The notes under the pieces are model-generated. The model saw only the letters and a list, made by a program, of their open reading frames with translations. It was not told where the DNA came from and ran no database searches. Positions 8,318 through 14,658 of a stretch of DNA of 26,765 nucleotides are shown here, piece by piece; the stretch's first letter is position 1; each line of letters starts with the position of its first letter. Origin of the DNA: CAYMOV01 sp964392085 (GTDB taxonomy: Bacteria > Oederibacteriota > Muellerivitia > Muellerivitales > Muellerivitaceae); assembly GCA_964392085.1 (NCBI GenBank), contig CAYMOV010000031.1, positions 1-26,765 of the forward strand. Direction: 5' to 3'. The translations under genes were made by a program, and so were the position numbers.

Positions 8318-9148
8318 ATGAAACTCCTGCTTTACCGAAACCTTTGGGGCGTGGTGGAACCTTGGGAAGAATCCTTCCCCCGGATGAAGGGCGCCGGGTA
8401 CCAGGGCATCGAGCTCACCCTGCCGGACCACGACGACCAACACCGCCTGCGGGAGCGGCTCCAGCAGTTTGAGTTCGACTACATCTGCCAGATCCCCACC
8501 AAGGGCGCCACGATCGAGGAGCACCTCAACTCCTTCAAGCGCCAGATGATCGAGGCCAAGAACCTCCGGCCCCGGCTGGTGGTCTGCCTGGGCGGGTCCG
8601 ACCGTTGGACGGACAACGAGGCCGACCGGTTCTTCCGGGAAGCCCTCAAGATCGAGGAAGCGGTGGGCGTCCCGGTGGCCCACGCCACGGTCCGGAGCCG
8701 GGCCCTCTTCCACCCCTGGCGCACCTCCCGGATCCTTGACCAAAACCCGAACCTCAAACTCTGCTGTGATTTCTCCCAATGGGTGGTGGTGACCGAGCGA
8801 TTGATGGAGGACCTCGATGATTTGCTGCGCAAATGCGCCGAACGGTGCCTGCACGTCCATGGCCGGGTCGGGTCGGAGAACGGTCCCCAAGCGGCGGACC
8901 CCCGGGCCTTCGAGCATGTGAAGGGAGTGGCGGCCTTCGAGAAATGGTGGGCCTGGATTTGGGAAAGCCAAATGGCCCGCAAGCTGGACTTCACGACCTT
9001 CACGCCGAACTACGGCCCGCCGCCCTACCTCCAGACCCTACCCCACACCAACCTGCCCGTGGCCAACGTCTCGGAAATCTGCGATTGGCAGGCGAACCGG
9101 GCCCGGGAACGTTTCGCTAAAACCTACGGCAACGGGACGGCCCCTTGA
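8318..9148 (+). CDS. Sugar phosphate isomerase/epimerase-like TIM barrel, altered active site
   Basis: A 276-residue protein of the AP-endonuclease-2-like TIM-barrel group (xylose isomerase-like). Recognisable family landmarks are RALFHPWRTSRIL at 128-140, DFSQW at 151-155, HVHGRVG at 179-185 and TPNYGPPPY at 229-237. From memory of the family, these positions normally read HETHR, DFSHW, HIHARVG and TPEFGPPPY, supplying the metal ligands and a catalytic Glu. Here the first Glu is Ala123, the His is Gln154 and the last Glu is Asn231; Asp151 and the His179/His181 pair remain. It may therefore be inactive or use other chemistry. The ATG at 8318 follows GAGGGACCGGA; an earlier in-frame start at 8255 lies in the terminator and is rejected. 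The stop overlaps the next start by 4 nt, so the two are coupled. Confidence 0.8.
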   Translation: MKLLLYRNLWGVVEPWEESFPRMKGAGYQGIELTLPDHDDQHRLRERLQQFEFDYICQIPTKGATIEEHLNSFKRQMIEAKNLRPRLVVCLGGSDRWTDNEADRFFREALKIEEAVGVPVAHATVRSRALFHPWRTSRILDQNPNLKLCCDFSQWVVVTERLMEDLDDLLRKCAERCLHVHGRVGSENGPQAADPRAFEHVKGVAAFEKWWAWIWESQMARKLDFTTFTPNYGPPPYLQTLPHTNLPVANVSEICDWQANRARERFAKTYGNGTAP

Positions 9149-9486
9149 GGAAAACGACCCCAAAGCGACGGGGGAAACTCCGGGTCATCGCGGACCTCTG
9201 CGTGGTACCGCTCGGCTCTGGGACCTCGCTTTCGGGTTACATCGCGGAATGCGAGAAGGTCCTCAAGGCCCACGGCTTGAAGGGTCAACTCCACGCCTAC
9301 GGGACCAACGTGGAAGGTGACTGGGACCGGGTTTTTGGGGCCCTGAAGGCCTGCCATGAGAGGCTCCACGCCCTCGGAGTGCCCCGGATCACCACCACCG
9401 TCAAGGTGGGAAGCCGGGTGGACCGGATCCAGACCATGGATGACAAGGTCCGAAGCGTCCAAAAGCGCCTCCGGAAGGGCCGTTAA
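9145..9486 (+). CDS. MTH1187/YqgV-family thiamine-binding-type protein
   Basis: A 113-residue protein matching the small MTH1187 (DUF77, YkoF-like) family. The core VIADLCVVPLGSGTSLSGYI is followed by LHAYGTNVEGDWDRVF and then ACHERLHALGVPRITTTVKVGSR and DDKVRSV.KRL. Members form ferredoxin-like tetramers and some bind thiamine or related pyrimidines; the cellular role is poorly defined. The start is a TTG whose last two bases fall in the TGA of the upstream gene (TTGA overlap), so translation is probably coupled to the isomerase-like protein. About ten extra basic residues precede the usual family start. I see no better ATG or GTG that keeps the first strand. It is last in its two-gene unit; the lepA promoter follows within 30 nt. 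Confidence 0.85.
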   Translation: MRKTTPKRRGKLRVIADLCVVPLGSGTSLSGYIAECEKVLKAHGLKGQLHAYGTNVEGDWDRVFGALKACHERLHALGVPRITTTVKVGSRVDRIQTMDDKVRSVQKRLRKGR

Positions 9487-9511
9487 GCGCCATTCTCCGC
9501 CGGTGACCGCC

Positions 9512-9540
9512 TTCACATCAAACGGCCCGTCCCCTATACT
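9512..9540 (+). promoter_or_regulatory. Sigma70-type promoter for lepA
   Basis: TTCACA at 9512-9517 (5 of 6 to consensus) and TATACT at 9535-9540 (5 of 6) are separated by 17 bp. The expected transcription start is near 9547, giving a leader of about 25 nt to the GTG of lepA. Confidence 0.7.
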
Positions 9541-9572
9541 TACCCCCCTTAATAACCCGGCGGGACCCACAA

Positions 9573-11372
9573 GTGTCACTCGACCTCATCCGAAATTTCT
9601 GCATCATCGCCCACATCGACCATGGGAAGAGCACCTTGGCCGACCGCATCCTGGAACAGACCGGCGCCATCGCCCGGCGCGATATGCGGGCCCAGCTCAT
9701 GGACCAGATGGAATTGGAACGCGAGCGCGGCATCACCATCAAGGCCAAGGCCGTCCGGCTGGCCTATAAGGCCCAGGACGGCCTCACCTACGAGTTCAAC
9801 CTGATCGACACCCCGGGCCACGTGGACTTCAATTACGAGGTCTCCCGGAGCCTGAAGGCCTGTGAGGGCGCCCTGCTCCTGATCGACGCCGCCCAAGGCG
9901 TCGAGGCCCAGACCCTGGCCAACGCCTTCTTGGCCTTTGAGCAGAAGCTGGCCATCATCCCGGTCATCAATAAGATCGACCTTCCCGCCGCCGATCCCGA
10001 GCGCTGCCGCCGCCAAATGGAGGAATCCTTGGCCCTGGACGGCGACAGCGCCATCCTGGCCTCCGCCAAGGAGGGCATCGGCGTCCCCGAGATCCTCGAG
10101 GCCATCGTCAAGCACGTCCCCCCGCCGCTCGGGAGCGTGGACGCCCCCCTCAAGGCGTTGGTGTTCGACTCCATGTTCGACGCCTACCAGGGCGTGGTGG
10201 TCTTCGTCCGGGTCCTGGACGGTTCCATCAAGAAGAACGACAAGATCCGCTTCATGAACTCCGGCACCATGTTCGAGGTGGAGGAAGTCGGGACCTTCGC
10301 CCCGAAGCGCACGAAGGTGGAGTCCATCTCCGCGGGGGAAGTCGGCTACATCGCGGCCAACATCAAGGACGCGCGGGACGCGCGGGTGGGGGACACGATC
10401 ACCTGGGACGAAAACCGGACCGCCTCCGCCCTGCCGGGCTTCAAGGACGTCCTGCCGATGGTCTTCTGCGGCCTTTACCCGGTGCAGGGCGAGGACTACG
10501 AGCGCCTGAAGGACGCCCTCCACAAGCTCAAGTTGTCCGACGCCGCGCTTTCCTTCGAGCCGGAGACCTCCGCGGCGCTGTCCTTCGGCTTCCGCTGCGG
10601 CTTCCTGGGGCTCCTGCACATGGAGATCGTCCAGGAGCGCCTCGAGCGGGAGTTCTCCCTGAACCTCATCTGCACGGCGCCCAGCGTGGTGTACAAGATC
10701 CTGAAGACCGACCGTACCGAGATGATGGTGGACAACCCCAGTAAGCTGCCGCAGCCCCAGATGATCGCGTCCATCGAGGAGCCCTACATCCGGGCCAAGA
10801 TCATCTGCCCGGCCGAGTACATCGGGCCCATCATGACGTTGTGCCAGGGCAAGCGCGGCATCCAGGTCAACACCGAGTACCTCGACCCGACCCGGGCCAT
10901 GCTCACCTATGAACTGCCGCTGGGCGAGATCGTCATGGACTTCTACGACAAGCTCAAGAGCTGTTCCAAGGGCTACGCGTCCCTCGACTACGACCCCATC
11001 GGCTACCGGCCCGGGGACGTGGTGAAGGTGGACATCCTGCTGAACAACGAGATCGTGGACGCCCTGAGCTTCATCACCCACGAGGCCCAGTCGGAGTTCA
11101 GGGGCCGGTCCATCGCGGAGAAGCTGAAGGACGTCATCCCGCGACAGCTTTTCGACGTTCCCATCCAGGCCGCCATCGGCGGCAAGATCATCGCCCGGGA
11201 GACGGTCAAGGCGCGCCGCAAGGACGTCATCGCGAAGTGCTACGGCGGCGACGTGAGCCGGAAGCGCAAGCTCCTGGACAAGCAGAAGGAAGGCAAGAAG
11301 CGCATGAAGGCCATCGGGAGCGTGGAAGTTCCCCAGGAAGCCTTCATGGCCATCCTCAAGGTCGAGGATTGA
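9573..11372 (+). CDS. lepA: Elongation factor 4 (LepA), back-translocating GTPase
   Basis: A 599-residue translational GTPase of normal LepA length. The G1 loop AHIDHGKST is at 13-21, the switch region RGITIKA near 52-58, G3 DTPGH at 79-83, G4 NKID at 133-136 and the ASAK motif near 167. It continues through the beta-barrel, EF-G III/V-like and C-terminal LepA domain, ending RMK.IGSVEVPQEAF. LepA acts on ribosomes during stress and initiation and is cytoplasmic or membrane-associated. The start is a GTG giving MSLDLIRNFCIIAHIDHG; the upstream ribosome site is weak. In many gammaproteobacteria lepA is followed by lepB, and in Bacillus by hemW-hrcA; here both partners occur downstream. A 601-codon open frame on the opposite strand is a codon-bias shadow. 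Confidence 0.98.
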   Translation: MSLDLIRNFCIIAHIDHGKSTLADRILEQTGAIARRDMRAQLMDQMELERERGITIKAKAVRLAYKAQDGLTYEFNLIDTPGHVDFNYEVSRSLKACEGALLLIDAAQGVEAQTLANAFLAFEQKLAIIPVINKIDLPAADPERCRRQMEESLALDGDSAILASAKEGIGVPEILEAIVKHVPPPLGSVDAPLKALVFDSMFDAYQGVVVFVRVLDGSIKKNDKIRFMNSGTMFEVEEVGTFAPKRTKVESISAGEVGYIAANIKDARDARVGDTITWDENRTASALPGFKDVLPMVFCGLYPVQGEDYERLKDALHKLKLSDAALSFEPETSAALSFGFRCGFLGLLHMEIVQERLEREFSLNLICTAPSVVYKILKTDRTEMMVDNPSKLPQPQMIASIEEPYIRAKIICPAEYIGPIMTLCQGKRGIQVNTEYLDPTRAMLTYELPLGEIVMDFYDKLKSCSKGYASLDYDPIGYRPGDVVKVDILLNNEIVDALSFITHEAQSEFRGRSIAEKLKDVIPRQLFDVPIQAAIGGKIIARETVKARRKDVIAKCYGGDVSRKRKLLDKQKEGKKRMKAIGSVEVPQEAFMAILKVED

Positions 11373-11412
11373 CGGTTTCACCGGGTTTTAACCCGGGTCG
11401 GGAGCCGTTTCG

Positions 11413-11437
11413 CCGGGGGGCCTGTCCCAGCCCCCGG
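11413..11437 (+). other. GC-rich hairpin in the lepA-padR gap
   Basis: CCGGGGG at 11413-11419 and CCCCCGG at 11431-11437 form a perfect 7-bp stem with an 11-nt loop. A second palindromic patch, CCGGGTT/AACCCGG, lies just upstream at about 11381-11396. Neither is followed by a T-run, so they are poor intrinsic terminators, though they may slow or attenuate read-through from lepA. Confidence 0.45.
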
Positions 11438-11445
11438 ATGGGAAC

Positions 11446-11488
11446 TTGACGTGCGGGGGCGGGTCTTATAGTATGTGACGCATACTAT
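11446..11488 (+). promoter_or_regulatory. padR promoter with overlapping inverted-repeat operator
   Basis: TTGACG at 11446-11451 is a good -35. The -10 is TAGTAT at 11469-11474 (17-bp spacer) or TATAGT at 11467-11472 (15-bp spacer). Over it lies a perfect inverted repeat, ATAGTATG (11468-11475), 5 nt, CATACTAT (11481-11488). A dyad over the -10 and probable transcription start, just before a PadR repressor gene, is what an autoregulatory operator would look like. This is inference from position and symmetry. Confidence 0.65.
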
Positions 11489-11504
11489 GTGGTGCGAGGT
11501 AACC

Positions 11505-11846
11505 GTGGCCCAGAAAAGCCAATTCCTCAAGGGGTGCGCCAGGACCCTGGTCCTGAAGGTGCTTTCCGAGAAGCCCATGTACGGCTATGAGATCGCCGCC
11601 CAGTTGTCCGAGCGGACCGCCAACGTGTTCGAGCTCGGCCAGGGCACCCTTTACCCCATGCTGTATTCCCTCGAGAAGCAGGGGCTGATCCGGGTGGAGC
11701 GCGAGTCGAAAGCCCCGGGGACGGCCCGCAAACGGCTTTACTACGGCGTGACCGCCAAGGGCCGCGCGGCCCTCCGGGAGGACTCGGAAACCTGGTCCAC
11801 GATCTCCCGTGGGATGAGGCTGGTGCTGGGGGACGCCCATGCGTGA
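11505..11846 (+). CDS. PadR-family transcriptional repressor
   Basis: A 113-residue winged-helix protein. LVLKVLSEKPMYGYEIAAQL, then GTLYPMLYSLEKQGLI and the wing with KRLYYGVTAKGRAAL are the PadR signature; a C-terminal helix would mediate dimerisation. I place the start at the GTG at 11505, preceded at 5 nt by GAGG (11496-11499), because PadR proteins normally begin just before the FLKG segment. Earlier in-frame starts at 11475 and 11487 lie inside the inverted-repeat operator and would add residues foreign to the family. The gene overlaps the next by 8 nt. PadR genes are commonly paired with a HAAS/DUF1700-type membrane protein whose expression they control, and that is what follows. The inducer is unknown. 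Confidence 0.92.
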   Translation: MAQKSQFLKGCARTLVLKVLSEKPMYGYEIAAQLSERTANVFELGQGTLYPMLYSLEKQGLIRVERESKAPGTARKRLYYGVTAKGRAALREDSETWSTISRGMRLVLGDAHA

Positions 11847-12408
11847 ACTCAAGGATTACCTGGTCCGGCTCCAGGCGGAGGCCCAAACCCAAGGCCGCCC
11901 GATACCCGGGCGGATGTTGGGGGAATTGTCGGACCATTGGGAGGGTCTTCGCGACCGTTACCGGGCCGAGGGTCTGGATGACGCGTCGGCCTCACGAAAA
12001 GCCTTCCGGGATCTGGGGGAGCCCCGGACCCTGGCCCGGGCCTTGAAGGCCGATTTCCCAGAACCGGTTGTCTTTTGGCGGCGGTTTTTCCGCCCGGTCC
12101 CCGTGGCGGCGACCCTGCTCCTCCTGTTGGGTTGGACGGTCAATTCCTTCGCCTTTTCCCTGGTTTCGATCCAGGGCCGTTCGGTTGAACCGAGGTTGTC
12201 GCCCGGCAACCATGCCTTGGTCGAGAAGTGGCGGGGTCCCCTCCGACCCGAGGACCTGGTGGTTTTCATGGATGGGGACCGATTGATGCTGGGGATCGTG
12301 GACGGTTGGTCCCCCGACGGCCGATTGGAGGTCCACCGGAACGGCACGGGCCCGATCCTGGTGGACCCGCGGCTATTGATGGGTCGGGTGGTCCTGCGGA
12401 TCCCCTGA
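11839..12408 (+). CDS. HAAS domain fused to a signal-peptidase-I-like (S26) domain, probably inactive
   Basis: A 189-residue protein in two parts. Residues 1-75 resemble the HAAS/DUF1700 helical domain usually encoded beside PadR (LGELSDHWEGLRDRY, then a GLDDASASRKAFRDLGEP helix). A membrane segment at about 87-107 follows. Residues 108-189 resemble the S26 fold: IQGRSVEPRLSPGNHALV carries a Ser (Ser115) where signal peptidase I has its nucleophile, and DLVVF aligns with DIVVF of the lepB product encoded next. The catalytic Lys of the usual KR motif is missing (the stretch reads RLMLGIVDG) and the Met after Ser is Val. I infer a non-catalytic or changed peptidase, perhaps a sensor or partner of LepB. 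The ATG overlaps padR by 8 nt, so the pair is coupled. Confidence 0.72.
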   Translation: MRELKDYLVRLQAEAQTQGRPIPGRMLGELSDHWEGLRDRYRAEGLDDASASRKAFRDLGEPRTLARALKADFPEPVVFWRRFFRPVPVAATLLLLLGWTVNSFAFSLVSIQGRSVEPRLSPGNHALVEKWRGPLRPEDLVVFMDGDRLMLGIVDGWSPDGRLEVHRNGTGPILVDPRLLMGRVVLRIP

Positions 12409-12450
12409 CGAAACAAGCCTGGCGGTTAACCTGAATTTCCGGAGCGAACG

Positions 12451-13167
12451 ATGCAATCGACGGATCCCGACATGATGCAGTGGATCAACCAAGCCTTGCC
12501 CTGGCTTTTCCTGGTCCTTACGATCGTGAAGGCCTGGGGCAAGTGGGGAGCCCCGAAGTTCAAGGAGACCGTCCTCGGCGCCCCGACGATGGAGTGGGTG
12601 GACGCCCTTTGGGTGGCCCTCCTGGTGGTCCTGCCGGTGAAGACCTTCGTGGTGCAAGCCTTCAAGATCCCCTCGGCCTCAATGGAGGACACGCTCCTGA
12701 TCGGGGATTACCTGCTGGTGAACAAGTTCGAATACGGTTATTCGATCCTGAACAAGACGCCGCGTTACTTGGCATGGCGAAAGCCCCAGCGCGGGGACAT
12801 CGTGGTGTTCGCCTATCCCGGGGACACCCGGATCGACTACATCAAGCGGTGCATCGGGGTGCCGGGCGACGTGGTGGAAATGCGCGCCAAGGACCTCTAC
12901 CTCAACGGCGTCAAGCAGGTGGAGCCCACCATCAAGCATATCGATCCGTACCTCCAGCCGCCGGGCATGGAACGGGATACCTGGGGGCCGGTCACCGTCA
13001 CGGCGGGCCACTACTTCATGATGGGCGACAACCGGGACAACAGCGCGGACTCCCGTTACTGGGGCCAGCTCGACGAAAAACTGATCCGGGGAAAGGCCTG
13101 GCTCATTTATTGGCACTCCAACAATTTCCACCCCGACCTCAGCCGTATGTTCCGGATGATCCACTGA
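12451..13167 (+). CDS. lepB: Signal peptidase I
   Basis: A 238-residue membrane serine/lysine peptidase that removes signal peptides from secreted proteins. Two hydrophobic segments at about 15-28 and 50-65 precede the periplasmic domain. Box B IPSASMEDTLLIGD gives Ser77, DYIKRCIGVPGD gives Lys132, and box E MGDNRDNSADSRYWG spans 191-205, so the Ser/Lys dyad is complete, unlike the protein encoded just upstream. The ATG at 12451 follows GGAG (12441-12444) by 6 nt. It begins 42 nt after the HAAS/S26-like gene and may share the PadR-controlled transcript. The repeat pair starting 5 nt after its stop could form the 3' end of that transcript. Its clients here would include the barrel proteins; the lipoproteins need LspA instead. 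Confidence 0.96.
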   Translation: MQSTDPDMMQWINQALPWLFLVLTIVKAWGKWGAPKFKETVLGAPTMEWVDALWVALLVVLPVKTFVVQAFKIPSASMEDTLLIGDYLLVNKFEYGYSILNKTPRYLAWRKPQRGDIVVFAYPGDTRIDYIKRCIGVPGDVVEMRAKDLYLNGVKQVEPTIKHIDPYLQPPGMERDTWGPVTVTAGHYFMMGDNRDNSADSRYWGQLDEKLIRGKAWLIYWHSNNFHPDLSRMFRMIH

Positions 13168-13172
13168 CGTGC

Positions 13173-13242
13173 TGCGGACCCAACTAAACTGACTCTCCTA
13201 GGGGCTCCGCCCCTATGTACCCCGAGGCATGCGACGACCGGT
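13173..13242 (+). repeat. 70-bp twin repeat, copy 1
   Basis: This is the first of two 70-bp direct repeats in the lepB-hemW gap. It contains an imperfect hairpin, CCTAGGGGC (13197-13205), loop TCC, GCCCCTATG (13209-13217), with one mismatch. It starts 5 nt after the lepB stop. There is no T-run, so a classical terminator is unlikely. Confidence 0.88.
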
Positions 13243-13267
13243 CCCGTTGAACCGAATCGTACCCGTG

Positions 13268-13337
13268 TGCGGACCCAACTAAACCGACTCTCCTAGGGGC
13301 TCCGCCCCTAGGTACCCCGAGGCATGCGACGATCGGT
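13268..13337 (+). repeat. 70-bp twin repeat, copy 2
   Basis: This copy matches copy 1 at 67 of 70 positions, with a start-to-start distance of 95 bp. One change, T to G, restores a perfect 9-bp hairpin: CCTAGGGGC (13292-13300), loop TCC, GCCCCTAGG (13304-13312). ACCCAAC (13273-13279) and GTTGAGT (13336-13342) can pair at 6 of 7 positions as an outer stem. Confidence 0.88.
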
Positions 13338-13399
13338 TGAGTTTTCGCTTTGTTGATTCTTGTTTAGGCTGACCGCCGACCGCCGGGAGCTGCCTTCCG

Positions 13400-14509
13400 A
13401 TGAACGCTTATCTCCATATCCCCTTCTGCGCCTCCATCTGCTCCTACTGCGATTTTTCCTCCTGGGCCGGGGAGGATTCCAAAATCCCTTCCTACGTCCA
13501 GGCGCTCCAACGTGAGATCGGGGGGAGCGACCTGCCGGGCCCGCTTCGCACGGTGTATTTTGGGGGCGGCACGCCTTCCACGCTTGCCCCCACCGAGCTG
13601 GAGAAGATCCTGGCGGCGCTTGAGGGTCAGGCGGGATTCGCGCCGGGCCTGGAGATCACCATGGAAGTGAACCCCGAGGGCGCGGAACCGGCGAAACTGG
13701 AGGCCTACCGGGCCTTGGGGGTGAACCGGATTTCCCTGGGGGCCCAGGCCGCCCAAACGGAACTCCTGGAGGCCCTGGGCCGTCGCCATGGGTGGGATGG
13801 AGTCGAGGCCGCTGTCCGGGCGGTGAAGGCCGTGGGTTTCCCTACCTTCAATTTGGACCTCATGTTGGGCCTCCCGAAACAAACTTCCACCCAATGGGAT
13901 GAAAGCCTCGAAAAGGCCCTGGCGCTCCAGCCGGGGCATCTTTCGCTCTATGGACTCCAAGTGGAGCCCGGGACGCCCTTGGCCGGGCAAGTCGACCGGG
14001 GTCTCTTGGTTCCGGACGAGGACGCCCAAGCCGACCTTTACGGTCGGGCCCAGGCGGTTTTGGCCCGCGAAGGTTATCTCCAATATGAGGTCTCCAACTT
14101 CTCGAAACCGGGCCAGGAATGCCTTCACAACCTGGCGGTTTGGCGTGGGGAGGACTATTGGGGGTTCGGCGTTTCGGCCGTGGGGACCGTGGGTTGGGAG
14201 AGGCGTTCCAACACGGACCGGTTGGAGGCGTACCTGGCCGCCGGGGGCGACCGCGCCCAGGCCCACCACTTGGAGCCATTGACGGCCGCCCTTCGGACCC
14301 GCGAAAAGATGATCTTGGGGCTCCGGCTTGCCGAAGGGGTGGCGGAATCGGAACTGCGCGCCTCAGGCGTCCTGCCGGACCAGCTGGAAGTCCTGGTGGC
14401 TCGCGGCTTTTTCACCCGACGAAATGGCCGTATCGCGCCGGTTTCCGGCTCTTTTTTCACGCTTCATGGGGGCCTGACCCGCCTTTGGCCCGGTACGGGG
14501 ACATTTTGA
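13400..14509 (+). CDS. hemW: Radical SAM heme chaperone HemW (HemN-like)
   Basis: A 369-residue radical SAM protein. The [4Fe-4S] motif is C10-xxx-C14-xx-C17 (FCASICSYC), followed by DF rather than the extra Cys of true coproporphyrinogen oxidase HemN, so the heme-chaperone HemW is the better name. VYFGGGTPSTL (52-62) is the SAM-binding glycine motif; EVNPEG and LGLPKQT are family landmarks, and the C-terminal half carries the HemW wing region. Length is normal. HemW is thought to insert heme into respiratory proteins. The ATG at 13400 follows GGGAG at 13385-13389. Its position before hrcA is the order found in Bacillus and many other bacteria. It is separated from lepB by the twin hairpin repeats. 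Confidence 0.94.
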   Translation: MNAYLHIPFCASICSYCDFSSWAGEDSKIPSYVQALQREIGGSDLPGPLRTVYFGGGTPSTLAPTELEKILAALEGQAGFAPGLEITMEVNPEGAEPAKLEAYRALGVNRISLGAQAAQTELLEALGRRHGWDGVEAAVRAVKAVGFPTFNLDLMLGLPKQTSTQWDESLEKALALQPGHLSLYGLQVEPGTPLAGQVDRGLLVPDEDAQADLYGRAQAVLAREGYLQYEVSNFSKPGQECLHNLAVWRGEDYWGFGVSAVGTVGWERRSNTDRLEAYLAAGGDRAQAHHLEPLTAALRTREKMILGLRLAEGVAESELRASGVLPDQLEVLVARGFFTRRNGRIAPVSGSFFTLHGGLTRLWPGTGTF

Positions 14510-14521
14510 GGGAGCCCTGCG

Positions 14522-14549
14522 TTGACTTTGGCATCCAGCACTCTATATT
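14522..14549 (+). promoter_or_regulatory. Sigma70-type promoter for hrcA-grpE
   Basis: TTGACT at 14522-14527 and TATATT at 14544-14549 are separated by 16 bp. AGCACTC (14537-14543), identical to the inner seven bases of the left CIRCE arm, directly abuts the -10 box, so HrcA binding there would block polymerase. Confidence 0.75.
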
Positions 14550-14595
14550 GAAGTAAACCCGATGAACACCTCCGGGCCCAGGGCTTATCCGGCTT

Positions 14596-14622
14596 TTGGC
14601 AGACGCGGGGTGAGAGTGCTAA
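14596..14622 (+). promoter_or_regulatory. CIRCE-like HrcA operator, degenerate left arm
   Basis: GAGTGCTAA at 14614-14622 matches the right CIRCE arm at all nine positions. With the standard 9-nt spacer, the left arm would be TTGGCAGAC (14596-14604), which agrees with TTAGCACTC at 6 of 9. It lies in the expected 5' leader of hrcA. CIRCE is the known target of HrcA, whose gene follows 36 nt downstream. Confidence 0.6.
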
Positions 14623-14658
14623 CGACTGGGCCCCCCAGGTGCCCCGGAGGCTGATGAA

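Noticed and set aside
9576..11381. A 601-codon open frame on the minus strand exactly opposite lepA
   Set aside because: lepA is certain from its GTPase motifs. The antisense frame is a by-product of GC-rich third positions, and its protein is a Val/Asp/Leu/Gly-rich string without recognisable domains.
13173..13337. Twin repeats considered as a CRISPR remnant
   Set aside because: There are only two copies, each 70 bp with strong internal hairpins, 25 nt apart, and no cas gene is present.
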